Assembly: GCA_036365455.1 (NCBI GenBank)
Contig: JAWQUS010000007.1
Span: 20,848,001-20,912,000, forward strand
Direction of reading: 5' to 3'
Origin: Macrosoma leucophasiata
Taxonomy: Eukaryota; Arthropoda; Insecta; Lepidoptera; Hedylidae
Length of the DNA stretch: 64,000 nt
Below, piece by piece: positions 23,950 to 36,800 of this stretch. A model generated the notes under the pieces. That model searched no databases. It was not told the DNA's origin and was given only the letters and a program-made list of their open reading frames with translations. How positions within the stretch are numbered: position 1 is the stretch's first letter; the number at the start of each line of letters is the position of its first letter. The position numbers were made by a program, and so were the translations under genes.

Positions 23950-24560
23950 AAATAGGAACTGTGTGAAGTACTATCGGGAAACTATATATTCCTGATAGTA
24001 CTCGACTAGGTCGACCTATCGACTTATCTTATATGTGGCTATGTTACACCTTGTATTTTAAATTTTCCGTCTCTACTAAACAATCGATATATACTTTTCA
24101 AATACTCTATTAATTAAGTTATTAATTGCTCGTCAATATTCTTAAAGAAATTTTAGTTTTAGCAAGTACATATATTACTTTTGGGTACATTCTAATACCC
24201 GAGGCTTTAATTACTTTAATTGTAGCTTATAAATCTTGCTTAGTTGTTTTGAATCATCCAATTTATTTTTTTATGCATTATAATTAAGTTTAAGATGTAG
24301 GGCCTATTTTATTTATTGAATGTACATATTGTTCATAGTTTTTATTCCAAATCCAAAGTTTAGTAGTACAAATATCTGTGTTGACAACTGAAAAAAAAAT
24401 GTTACGTTAATCTCAGCTTATTTATTGTTGTTTTTTTATATACTATGTTACAAGTTGTATATTCCAAAAAGTACAATTTAAACGGAAATTGTGTTTAACG
24501 TTGTTTTGTTTGTTACACTTTGTTGATATCACACAGCTCAAAGTGGCAACACCAAAGAAT
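23950..24560. other. Intergenic; no gene seen
   Basis: AT-rich sequence between ALS2 and CTDSP with no supported feature. Confidence 0.4.
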
Positions 24561-24577
24561 CATGAGCATTTTAATAG

Positions 24578-24847
24578 CATTCGATAATGTTCACGAGTGT
24601 AAGAAAGTAATATTATGAAGTGAAGTGATTTTTCGTATTGCCTCCAAAACTTCATAAAACTCCTAGTAAAGTCCCCATCGCTTTACTGGAGCCATCCCAT
24701 CATCTCATCATATTCCTCATGGAAGCATTTAATCATCGTCATCTTCCATATTCATTCAATTTCATTAATTTAAAGAAATGTGAAATTCAATATTTAAACG
24801 ACTGAAAGACTCTGTATCTATGGTCATGAATAAATTAATAAAAAAAA
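24578..24847 (+). mobile_element. Retrocopy with 15-bp target duplication
   Basis: It is flanked by exact direct repeats atgagcattttaata (24563-24577 and 24848-24862) and ends 'catgaataaattaat' plus poly(A). It is therefore an mRNA-like insertion with a polyadenylation signal near its end. The core 'gcctccaaaacttcat...taaagt.cccatcgctttact' is shared with retroposon family R. An open stretch of about 55 codons (from FFVLPPKLHKTPSKV) ends at a TGA near 24804; I do not recognise it. Confidence 0.75.
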
Positions 24848-24862
24848 ATGAGCATTTTAATA

Positions 24863-26351
24863 AACACTTCGATGTTATTAAGGAAATTGGACTGTTAAAC
24901 AATTACTAAGTTAACATACCATATCATACTAGAATAATTGGAAAATTCATCTTTATAACGTTTGTTTATATCTCTCGTCGTATTAATGTAATGTATGTAG
25001 CGCGTTTGAAACATTTAAAAATATGTATATTAAACGTTTAGTAAAGTTCTAAAAAACTGTATTTACTAGTATCATTTTTATATTGAATGCCCCTACCCTG
25101 TCGTTCCATTTTTGCTATGTATATTTAAATAATCATGTTCTAGATAAAAAAAACTAGTCGGTGAGCAACTGACATCAATAAATTTAAAGCTGTTAAAAAT
25201 ATATTTAAAAAATCTAACTCTGATTATACGAGTTTGCAGTAAAACAAAACAGCGTGCGACATATTTTTTAAAATGTAATATTAACGAATGAGTGCTGTGC
25301 ATGTACCTACCTACTTAAACTGTTCACATATTGATCGACATTGAAAATAATAATACGCAAGTTTGTTTATTAAGGCTATTTATTTCATTCCTATAAAATA
25401 ACATACCAAATGTCTCTTTTGTACAACATCATATCAAAAATGTACACCATTATATAAATTTCGTCACAGGTAAATGTTACCTAGCTACGACTGACCCTTC
25501 CTATTTTCACGTGGCTAAACATAAATATAATTATAGTATTCTCACTTGCCTAATCTCTGATAGGTTTGATACGCGGAATTAAAATATAGAACCGAAAATG
25601 AGGACCAAACTGAATCTATTCCCGCTAAATAAACCGTACACGAGCAAAGACGAGTTTAATGAGCGCCATTTTCGACTATATTTTAACAACGCGGTATATA
25701 ACTCTTTTAAACCATCCTGTAATGCTGTACAATATATCTACAATATGCCATCACCTGTCAATGAATATCCAATAATTACAATAACAATTATGGAAACATA
25801 AATCTATATTTTTTTCATTATTGCACTGTTTTGTTTAAAAATGGGACGTATTATCAGCATATTGGTAATCAACACAAATCTATAATTATAATTAGAGATT
25901 CCCCATCACTAAAGAGCGGTTACTCATGTCTAAGGATCAATTTTCGTGATTAGTCTACCAGCACGTTACGTAAAATCGTGTTTCACGACTCTATTCTAAA
26001 CAGATAAATAATCGTGCTGTTCATACACATATCAGTAAATATTGTAATGTGATATATTTTTTTATCTTTTTATCTAAAACCATTTATATGAATTTCGAAT
26101 ATGGATACACTGCAAGACACGAATTTGATATTAATTTATTCTTTTCAAAATGTGTCACATTGTTGCTTATATCGTCCTTTAAACTATCGTTGATAAAAAG
26201 GAGCATTCGTCGGTCTTATTTATACCATTATTTTCCTTACATTTAGGAGAAACCTGTAAAAAACGGTTGCACCTCAATATTCTTCAGCATGAATATAAAA
26301 AGACGTATCCAAGTTTTTCAAACACATAATAATATTTAGTTTCCGATGATA
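24863..26351. other. Intergenic; no gene seen
   Basis: Low-repeat AT-rich DNA. Short open frames (for example 25598-25801) have no recognisable motif. On the minus strand AATAAA occurs near 25375-25385, so a very long CTDSP 3' UTR reaching here cannot be excluded. Confidence 0.35.
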
Positions 26352-26572
26352 GATTAAGATCCCACCGCAGAATCATTTCGTTCACCCAGATATGCTGCAA
26401 GCCTATTTTTACGCAACTTTATAATCTAGAGAATATTAAAAAAAATACTTGCGGCCATTTTTTAATAGGCAACCTAGTGGATACATATTCACTGGATTCT
26501 ATACATGCATAAAAAATTGGTTTGCAGCATATCTGGATGAACAAAATGATTCTGCAGTGGTATCCTATCCTA
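26352..26572. mobile_element. MITE family M, copy 2
   Basis: A left end near 26352-26402 ('cccaccgcagaatcatttcg') and an inverted right end at 26520-26572 ('gcagcatatctggatgaac'). It is shorter than the copy at 22012, with the 'cctagtggata' interior shared. Confidence 0.75.
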
Positions 26573-29340
26573 TGAACAGATCAAATGTGGTTTGAATTAT
26601 TTTCTGGCCAACTACAACGCACATCTACAATATGTACCTTTGTCATTACGTAAAAAACCGTCCGTTATGCGTCTTATTTTATAGTTCCAATAAAAATAAC
26701 GTTATGTTGTCAAAAAAATATTTATTTCCACAAATATAATTGCATTTACCGCCCAAGCAAGGGAGAATGGAGCTAACGTTTCGGCAGTGACTTAGGTGGG
26801 TAGCTATTGTTAGTCAATTCATAAGAAAAACAAACCAAAGAGTATTTTCCAACACTACACTAAAGGCAAGAATTAAAATTCCGGTCCAAATCATAATTTG
26901 TTGCGTCATTAAAGATATGTGGTACAGCAAAAGCACAACCTTATATTTAAGAAAAATATATAATTAAAATATAATCGACTAAACATGCGTTTGTTCGTTA
27001 ACCACTGCCATTCTATTACTGATTTGTACTTTGTTTCCAAGCAAATATAAAAGATTTTGGTTAAACAGAACTCGACTATGTGATTTCATGTGTAAAATCT
27101 GTAATCTAGAAACTTCTAGGAAGCTGGGACTTGTCTAGGACTAGTGTTCTCATAATGGCGGCGATGCGCACACGCAGAAAAATAAATTGATAGCGGGATT
27201 TAATTCGTATAGCATATTCAAAAGCACCACAATTATCAGTCGAGCTCCGTTTATTTCAGGAAAGGACGTGAAGTCAATAGTATTTTACAAATTATTGCAT
27301 TAACAATCACTGTTATATTTTCATTAAATCTTATACACAATTAAATTACACAATAAAAGATCTGCAAATCAAGAAATACAACAACGAATTCTCAAAAAGC
27401 TAGATTTAATGTTAAGAAATAAAATAAACATTTTTTAATTTTAAAGACATAAAAGATATTAATAGCAAATATCAATCGAAATTTATTGCATGCATTATTA
27501 TTTTTATTTTATATATCAAATTAATTAACAATATTAAGTCCCTAATTATATAACATGGACGATTTCCGATGTTCGATTTATTTCTTTTTGCATGTAATCA
27601 AAAATATAATGATACAATTCACAGGGAAAGATGTAAATCTAGTAAGCCCGCGTTAAATAAACGTGAAAAACTCGTTATTTCAACAACAGAACGCTTACGA
27701 CTACTGAAATCAACGTATATATTACTATAACATCCTAATGCTAAGTGTTAATATGCTTACAAATAAATGCTCTCTACCGTGGTCTACTCATGATAACGCG
27801 ACGGTACATTGTAATCCACAACATAATTACATTGTTATTGGAGGACTAGTGAAAACATTGTCACCAAAACACACGCATTTGTTCAAAATGTGAATTTTAT
27901 CTCAGATAATTTTCTTTACTAGCATATTTTCAATATTCACAATATATTTTTGAATCTATGTTGTTTTTTCTGAATTGTAAGACATTAAGAATCATTAAAA
28001 CGTTTATAATTCAGAAAAAAAAACAAGCATTTGTTTTGAAAACCAAGTCACCTTATTGACACTCATATGGCTGATCACTGAAATGTTACACAATTTTAAG
28101 TGTAATTTATGTATTACTGTCGCTACAAAACACGTGCAAGCGACAGAGACAGCATGAGATTTAAGCATTATAGTATAGTCAACAAGAAATGTTTCACATC
28201 GACCTTAGGAAGAAGTATTCGGCTTATTTCGGGTCTTTAGAGCGATATCTCTTTCGCACCTTACATAATTGACATTTGTCGACCATTTTGATCAAGTCTT
28301 GACCAATACCGGAGTATCATTGCTTACGTAGGCAGTGTGCAGCAGAGATAACGCTTTACGAAGTCGAAACTAGCAGACTGTCTCTTTCGTAGACTCGATG
28401 TACAATATTGCTTGTAGGGTACTGAACCTAATTTTAAGCGTCCTTTTAGTATTCAACCATAGTATTGCTTTCCTTCTCACATCCAAACGAGGACTTCAAA
28501 AATAATACTAAGTAACATTTGATGAAATTGGAAGCAGGTGTATATTACACGGCAAACCGATGACTTGTGGATTACATATCGGCGAGTCTGAAGTTTTACG
28601 CTATTAAGGACAAGGTTAAAATCTAGCGATAGCGTACATCTAGTTAAAAAAGGGTATTTACATACCAGCAATAGTCACTAAATAACAAACTAACATGTAC
28701 ATTAAGAAAAAACATAAAGACGACAAAAATCTAAAATATTAAATCGAATTCTATACATACTCATAGGGTTTTAAGTTAATAAAAATCTTATTTACACATC
28801 TACTACCAAAACAATAATAGATTGGGTATTGATAAAAAAATTATAATAATAATTAAAAAATAAAACAATAAAATCATTTTTGCTAAGCAATTAAGATAAA
28901 ACAATAAATAGATGGCCATCAATGAGCCAAGTGAAGAGATGAGTTTTTAAAATATATCTTAAACTGTTACAATGTTTACCGCTGCCCAAATTGTATACCA
29001 ATCAGAGGAGCAATGTGCGTTAAAAGTGCTACAGTAATTTCCAGTCATAATTTCGAGTTGCTTAACCAACTAATACTGAAAGCACCATTTTAATACATAT
29101 TACCTAATTAATCGAATCTTAGTGTTAAATTTCCGTTAAAATTTAAAATTTCGAGTTATTTTTATGATATGGGAGGATCAACTACACTCGCAAGGTATTT
29201 TTTTAAAGATTAAAAAAAAAGATTTGGACTAATTGAGAACCTCCTCCTTTTTTGAAGTCGGTTAAAAAGAAAAACGTCTTCTAATCTCTTGTTAGATTCA
29301 AAATTGTTTTACTGTCATATGCATTGTCTGATATTGTAGA
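26573..29340. other. Low-repeat AT-rich stretch; no gene seen
   Basis: No coding signal found on either strand. It is unusually free of the repeats that fill the rest of the window, which would fit a long 3' UTR or regulatory DNA, but I see no positive evidence. 29160-29270 holds 'gaacctcctccttttttgaa', a common insect repeat end. Confidence 0.35.
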
Positions 29341-29347
29341 CATAAGT

Positions 29348-29388
29348 CTACTATTCTGCCTACATGTTATATGTAGGCAGAATAGTAG
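29348..29388. repeat. Perfect 18-bp hairpin
   Basis: Arms 29348-29365 (ctactattctgcctacat) and 29371-29388 are exact complements around a 5-base loop, gttat. Confidence 0.8.
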
Positions 29389-29544
29389 AGATCAGAATGT
29401 AATGTATTTTTAATTTGGTCTTCTGTTTAAGTACCAAAAAAGAACCATCTGTATGTAACAAAAAAGAAAAATCCATACCCATATTTCCCAGATTTATATT
29501 GGTGCAGTGGAGCACCCATGTTTCACTAATAGTTTTTTTTTAAT

Positions 29545-29945
29545 GTAATGGAAGTGGCAAACAAGCATGCTGTTCACATTGATGTTAAGAGATGACTGCA
29601 GCCTATAGACACCCACACAAATACCAAGGTCAAAATGCAGATGCGTTACCACTCCTGATGCCTAAGGTGTTATGCCTCTGTGCCGGATATTACACCAACC
29701 CCTGGAGGAGGTTAAAACTTAAGAAAGAGCAATTACATTCACTGTACAACCTGGGGGGTAGTGTCCTAAACACTACTAATAGCATAGTCTGATGTTAGAA
29801 CCAATCTATAAAAGATTCACACTGTGTTTGTTATAAGGTACTTTTCATAATTTCAGCCAAAAGATGTCCACTGTTGGACAAAAACCTCCCCACAGATTTC
29901 CACAGCAAACGGTCTTGGGCATCCTTCACTCAGCGATTGCCCGTG
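29545..29945 (-). repeat. Family-1 fragment and a short LINE-like fragment
   Basis: 29545-29702 is the minus-strand 3' half of family 1. 29855-29945 ('cagccaaaagatgtccactg', 'acaaaaacctccccac') is a fragment of a widespread lepidopteran repeat. Confidence 0.65.
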
Positions 29946-30264
29946 TGACATTGACACGTGATATTTGATAATTTTTTAAGTAGTGAATGTTTTCAGTTTA
30001 CCATACAAAAGTCCTTAAATCTTTAAAAGTATGTAAAGGATGTAGTCACCTCCCAAGCAGTTAAAGTGGATTTTTTAAAGTATAAAAATATGAAACCGTT
30101 TTGGTTCAAAATATTTTTTTTACATTCTTTTGTATATAATGGCATCAAATTCTATATACCTAGTTAATACTGAGATGATTACGAACCATGCACATTGACA
30201 ATTCTGGCTTCATAATCTGAACATCTGTAAGATCTTATGAAAATGAAATCAATGAAATAAAGAG

Positions 30265-30580
30265 AGTAAAGGACAAGTTCCACATTGGGCCCGCACTTTG
30301 TACACTATATCAAAAGATAGATGATGTTTTACTGTCGAAAATATTCATTTTATGTAATTTTTGTATGAATATGTCACAAAACAATATGTCACCATATTGC
30401 TCCTATCAGATTCTTGTTTTTGAAATATACTTACGACAATTAATTGAAGATATAATTAAAATAACAATTTAAATAGCAGAAAATGATTTAGTATTTTATG
30501 CTTCTTCTCTCAATATAGTGTACAAGGTGCGGGCCCAAGCTCCATACATTTTGGAACGTCTCCTTTTAATATAATTGTTA
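30265..30580. mobile_element. MITE with 'gggcccgcac..ttgtacactat' ends
   Basis: 'ttgggcccgcactttgtaca' at 30285 is matched by an inverted 'gtgtacaaggtgcgggccca' ending near 30538, with weaker pairing outward to 'ggaacgtctcctttta'. A related right end lies at 44240-44310. It has no coding capacity. Confidence 0.65.
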
Positions 30581-32666
30581 ACTTATTACCTAAGAAAATT
30601 GTTCATTACAATTCAAAACTGTAGGAGAGTAATTAGGCCATTGACAGCTGTTAAGATCTCATGGTAGCGGAAAAATTTGGATGACCAATAAAAATTCATC
30701 ATTATGAAGACAGAATTAAAAGTGATTAATATACTATTTCTTAATACATTTTGTTAAGTTCATTTTAATTTCACCCGTTTCAAGTTCAACGTAATATAAT
30801 TAAAATAAAACTCATATATGACACTGATACGATTGACATTTTTATTGTCACAAGGCAAATTGATCAAGGAAAATATTCCGCAAGGAATTAATATGTGCAC
30901 ACACAAGTTTACTTATCCAGCGTGTACACATTTTAAGACCTACATTAACTATCTATGTATTAAAATAGGTAAACATTTAGAAGGAAATTATTTTTATATT
31001 AACACATGTAAGATAGCGCGAGCGTCACACATAGAAGTGGAATAATCTAATTTTATTTATTTATATTAATACGTCCAACGATTCGTTCAATAATTCCTCT
31101 CATAGCCGACGTATACTCGAAATATGTTTTAAAAAGACCAATCATAATGTTCATTATTTGTGTAAAAACAGAGAGACTACACATACACAATAGTAACCTG
31201 ATGAAAAATGTACGAACGCCTATGAATAAGTAATTGGGACCGAGAGTAACTCTCATACAAAGTACGATAAAACAGTGGCACCGCGGATTTGAACTGTCAA
31301 TTATTGTTGACAGACAACGCACTGAATAATAGGCATGTTTCCTAGATATGAAATTACTATATATCATATCATATGGAAAAGTTATGAAAATGTATAAGAA
31401 ATAATTAAGATTTTTTATATGATTTATGTTGATCACTGTTTGCGTTGTTAATGCTACAAAAACGCAGTATTGACGAAAATATTATAAATGTTTTGATTTC
31501 ACCATACGATTCACACGTTTTACCTCGAATGTGACGTCATAATGTCCAGTCATTTTATACGAAGCGTTTTGAGTCCATATATTTTTAAAATTATTGGCTA
31601 TTGTAGATGGTTTATGAAGTTTTTTTTTTCTATGATAATATATTCATTATATTTCCTACACTTTTTAAAATTACAATAAAAAATAAATAGTCATCATGCC
31701 TATTCTGACGTTTGGCGATACCTCAGTATCGTTATCGATCAAAATGAGCCGTGGCCACTTTTAATGACTCATTCACAAGTACTTATTCGTAGACGAATGG
31801 TTATAATTTTACAAAATTATAAGCGCACATGCATCGGTGTCGTATTTAAGTATACGACAAATGTTATAAAATGGCGAATCTTGATGATCGAAGGTGAAAA
31901 ACGCACTCATAAGACTAAATATCAAGCCGTTATGGACATAACCTGTCCTTCAAGTTTTTTCGCGGACTTATAAATCAGTGGAAGAGGATATAACAACTAT
32001 TTATTACGTTATGCAGTAATTATTTTATCAAATTCCATTCAAATTCCTGTTTTCCCAAAAAAGATACACGTACGATCTGGCGCCCTGTCAAATTGTTCGC
32101 TACTCCATCACTTAGCCTAGGTAATTCCTGCTCGATATAATATCTATAATATTTAGCAATAGATGAAAATTACAAATTGTAATACACCAATCAGATTTAT
32201 CTATTTAAGATAATGTCAACCGTTTCGACTTTACATTTAACCTTAGTACTACGTTATGTACACCGGCGCTCCGCAGATAAATGTAAACATATCTTATATA
32301 CACGGCCTAAGTGCTTGTTTCTTCTTACTTTTTTTACCAGTCCAGTAATAAAATTCGTTATTACGTTGTGTCAAGTTCGTGTCACATTAGTGTATCTAAT
32401 GGGTAGGAAATCACGCCTGCTGTTCTGCAAGGGATAGGCAGAGAAAAAGACGTACGTCCACGGTTGTAATATTATTTAGTTCAAACAAAAAAAATCTGCT
32501 TTTCTGCTGCTTGAATAACATGTCTCGAAGGGTCAACAAAACCACCTATCTTCCCTAATAGCATATACCTACTTGTACTAAAATTCAATAATAATAATAG
32601 TAATTAATAGCATATTTTACATTGTACTTCATTCAAAATAAAACGAATGGTGATTTAAATTAAAAA
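30581..32666. other. Intergenic; no gene seen
   Basis: Several short open frames (longest 31053-31436 minus) show no family motif. TTTATT clusters near 31056-31070 would be AATAAA on the CTDSP strand, a possible 3' end about 2.7 kb beyond its stop codon. Confidence 0.35.
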
Positions 32667-32668
32667 TA

Positions 32669-33010
32669 CAGGGTGTCCCAGAAATCAACGATAAACCGAA
32701 AACGGGTGATAGGCCAAGTCATGACAGTTGTCAGATAATTGTGGAAAAAAAATTGTCATGTAATTTAATATTAATAGGATTTTAAAAAATATCGGAAAAA
32801 CAGTCATCCTGCGATGATCCTTCCTACAAATATTGATCCCAAGACCACAAATATAACTTTCTTGTAATTTCTCTCTCTGTATTGTAGTCATAAAATCCTA
32901 ATAATATTAAAAATATATGACAAAATTTTTTTTTTTACTTTTTTCTGATAACTGTCATGACTTGGCCTATCACCCGTTTTCGGTTTATCGTTGATTTTTG
33001 GGACACCCTG
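32669..33010. mobile_element. mariner-type MITE
   Basis: Long inverted ends (about 80 bp with small differences) begin 'cagggtgtcccagaaatcaa' and close 'ttgggacaccctg'. They are flanked by TA on both sides (32667-32668, 33011-33012). It has no transposase. Confidence 0.8.
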
Positions 33011-33577
33011 TACAAGTATTGACATTGTCAATTATGCAAATAAAGCGAACTGTGTCAAGTTAGCCTTGCCGCGGCAAACATTCGACATCTTTATCTCAAG
33101 GCGATATCAGTTTATCCAACGATTAGAACCCGCTAATGTGACACGACCTCAGAGGCAAATCAACATGATACCCGGTAGCAAACTACGGCCACATCCGAGA
33201 CCGACAATTCTCACTGCAGTACCCTAACTTACTTATATTTGATCCCAAGCACGATATAAAAATTGAAATTGATTCATTCGAATAAGATACGTCGTTAGAA
33301 CATCGATTTTTATACATACATACATCGAGATTAAAATTACGCTTCGTCGAAAGCTCGCGGCGGAAAATGAAATGGTCAAAAATCACAATCCATCATACAG
33401 ACCACTTACGCACTAGTAAATACCTAAAATGTATAATAGGTACAAATAACGTCCTTACTATCCAGAAGGCAAAATTGGCACTTATGACGAAGTTCGCTCC
33501 TTTTTTCATGAGTGTTTCGAGGATCGTCGCGAATGGGCGGGGCGGGTCGGGTTGCGGCGTTTGCGCTTCGAAATCGC

Positions 33578-33668
33578 GCGTTTCGCTATCACGCGGCGCG
33601 CAATCACGCGGGTCGCAATCCCGCAGGTCGCAATCACGCGCGTCGCAATCGCACATGTCGCACGGCTG
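33578..33668 (-). repeat. Imperfect 12-bp tandem repeat in the CTDSP 3' UTR
   Basis: About seven units of 'tcgcaatc(a/c)cgc' type, on the mRNA strand 'gcgattgcgac'. It starts about 70 bp beyond the CTDSP stop codon and is very GC-rich compared with surrounding DNA. It is likely transcribed in the 3' UTR. Confidence 0.75.
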
Positions 33669-33737
33669 GTACAGCGCGCCGTTCGAGTGGCGCGTCCCTC
33701 GGGCCGCCGGCGACGGACACTCGGCGAAGGCCCGCGG

Positions 33738-33896
33738 CTATGTGGCCGGCGAACTGTTCTGTGTGGGGTTGTACGGGTGGTTGGAGTTGCGCAACACTGT
33801 GTATACACTGTCAACCGTACTCAGTTTCTCGAAAAACGGTATCAAGTCCAACAGTTCTGAATCTGTCATGTCGTCGAACCATGACGCGACAGGTAC
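33738..33896 (-). CDS. CTDSP1: CTDSP exon 5 (last coding exon)
   Basis: The acceptor is gtttgcag|GTACCTG. It encodes [18 protein letters not shown], then [18 protein letters not shown] and a short tail [14 protein letters not shown], then stop. Long plus-strand open frames over this exon are antisense shadows. Confidence 0.95.
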   Translation of the reverse strand, partial: VPVASWFDDMTDSELLDLIPFFEKLSTVDSVYTVLRNSNHPYNPTQNSSPAT

Positions 33897-36800
33897 CTGC
33901 AAACAGAGAGGCGCTGTAGACATTTCAGGGCAAGTTGAAGTAGGTGAAAGAATATAATAATCTTATAACTAATGCCTGCTGACATTTTCATCATAACCAA
34001 GAGAAATATGAATAAATATTATGACATATGTGTTCTGGCGCTCTACACTCTGTCCCTACCCCGTTAGGGACCTGGCGTGAAGATACATACATACATACAT
34101 ACATATGTGTTCACACTAATTCCTCTTTACTTTTTCTACATTCATTCAATAACCAGTAAGGCGTCCATTTGACTATAGCTATCAGTTTTACACAGTCACG
34201 GCTGTGACTAACGGACAACCCACCGTGTAATGGCATGTAAAGCAATGACTGAAATAAAACGTGATGAACATGAAATATTTTAATACATATATAAAATTAT
34301 TCTATTGAGCAACCATCATACATGACTGATGGAATTGGATTACGCTTGCATGAGTGTGTAATGTACGCCTAATACTAACTTGTAGCCAGGTTAGATTACA
34401 TTCTCATTTCACTTATAGGTCCATTCGGGTGTGGGATGGGTGACCGCTAGTGGCAAATTAAAATACGCGTTTCCGTGCTTCGGAGGGCTCGTTAGGCCGT
34501 CGGTCCCGGTTGCTATGATAGATAGCAGTCGTTAAACCTTTTCGGAGGCCTTATGGGCGGTTTGAAAATATCCGACAGCGGGTTGGCCACTAACCCGTAT
34601 TTCCACCGACCCGCATTGGAGCAGCGTGTTGGAGTAAGCTCTAGGCCTCTCCCAAAAAGGGGAGACACTCGTGCCCAGCAGTAAGACGTATAATGGGTTG
34701 CCATTATTACACACTTTCCGTGTCTCTTTTACATTCATCACTCTCTCCATACATACACGCCAAAACTTGACCCCGCCTTCGGACAGTACTCGACCTGTTT
34801 GGTCAAGGAAGGTTAGTTTTGGTCTCTATGGGCCTCTGCAACCATCTACATTCGCACTGTATACATGAAGAAACCATGCAAACAGTTCAATTTTCTAATA
34901 TGTATTCAGAATTAAGATAGTATGTACATGTATTGTAATTGTATATCCCTATAATATGTTCATTATGTTCTTATCAATGCAAGTTTATCGTTTGCATTAT
35001 GTCACCAGAAATGAAACAAGAAACACCAGATAAACTTAGGACATACAAATATAAAATATGTTACTGTACGAATGTCACAGGAAACACTACACCTATCACA
35101 TAATTCATTATTTCTTTAGATAAGAGTCACGTGTTACATTCAAAAACACGAATAAATGTATTATCTAATAGCGGGAGTTATCAATGCACCGTTAATGAAC
35201 TGTTGCATATTGTTTTAAAATGAAATGTTAATAAAGTATTATTTTGAGTTCTTTGTCATATATCCATCTGAGTTGAGGTACGAAACTTCTTATTTCTTTC
35301 GAATAAAGCAAAAATATTTAAATACTTTAACTGGTGGTAGAGCTCTAGTTACGAAACTCGGGGGCGTAGGCACCACCGCATTATCTAATCTACTTGCTGC
35401 TGCTAAATAGTAGTGTTCAGCACTATCGTACTTCGGTCAGGTGGTAATGCCCGGAGCTGTAATTTCTGGCATAACTTAACACCTTAGGCGGAGAATATGT
35501 AATAATACTACGTATAGAATGGACACTTCGACGTCCCGCCCGATTTCCCCGCCTCACCCAACCTGCTCCCCTCAAATGGGCGACGTTTGACATTCTCTAC
35601 GTGCACGTGTAAATACACGTTACCGATTGATGTCTGTGTAATAGAGACCAAATTAAGCGTTTGTATGGAATTTTGGCGGAGTGTCCGCGGTGTGCCTTAG
35701 GCCTAAGTAGTGTCAGCGCATCTAAATTGGAACCTCTGGTTTCACATAGATGATTATAGGCTACGGTATCAATGAAAACTGTTGCTTGCTTTCTTTTTAT
35801 GCCACTTTATAACAATTTTTCTTTTAATAAATTGTGTTACTCTCTATGGCTCCAAAATAAAAGTTGAACAACAGATTAAACATGTTTTAGTGCATATTTA
35901 TGTACTGCGGTCTCTTCAACATCAAAACTGTGTCCTTCCCCGCTACAGTTCAAACTCTAGAAAACGTACGGCCCTGTAATTTCCGGCACAGAGGCATAAC
36001 ACTTTAGGCGTCAGAAGTGGTAACGCATCTGCATTTTGACCTTGGTCTTTCTGTGGGTGTCTATAGGCTGCAGTCGTCACTTAACATCAATGTGAACTGC
36101 AAACTTGTTTGCCACTTCCATTACATAAAAAATGTGTAGTAATGCTAATGAATCCTAATGCCCATCCTTCGACGGATTCGGCATGTACAGTACGAGCAAA
36201 ACTTTAAAAAAGTAACTAATCTAAGTTGGCTGGGTAAATTTTGCGACAGTTTCATAGTTCGCAACGACAACACAGACGAGAATGAGAGCGACTATCAAAG
36301 TTTTCAGATGAAAGTGAACTACTGTCATATTTTCATGTTTCCCATAAAATCGCTTACTAACTAACTAACTAGCTGATCAATAATAGCTTTTCTCTAACCT
36401 TAATATAGGCTGTTTCGAGCTGGCGCCCATTATGAGAATTAAAAAGTTTAGCTGGGCAAGGCACTCGATTAGTTACAGGAGTATACAATACACCTATTAG
36501 CAAAAAACAAACGACTCACAGCATTGTCCGGATGGAATATGTAGGAAGCGGGCGAGTTGTCGACGATGACGACGCGGCGCAGGTCGCGGCCGAGGCTGTT
36601 GAGGTCCTTCACGTAGTTGCCGCGGTGGAACACACAGCTGTCGCGGAAAAGCCGCGCGCGGAACACGCCCCATCTGGAACATCGCACGGTTCGTTAGTAA
36701 GAGTTAGATTATCAGCTGATGCTGATCAGCAGCATGTCTTGGACTAGGGTCATTGAGCTGGTGATCGTCAACGCCTGAACAGATTTTCATTTGGACAGCA

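Noticed and set aside
31053..31436. Minus-strand open frame of 127 codons
   Set aside because: No motif, unusual composition for a protein, AT-rich surroundings and no splice or start context.
33578..33668. Possible CRISPR-like array
   Set aside because: Units are 12 bp, imperfect and without spacers, in an animal gene's 3' region.
33367..33957. Plus-strand open frame of 196 codons and other frames in the same place
   Set aside because: They run antisense through CTDSP exon 5 and the GC-rich 12-bp repeat, with no known motif.
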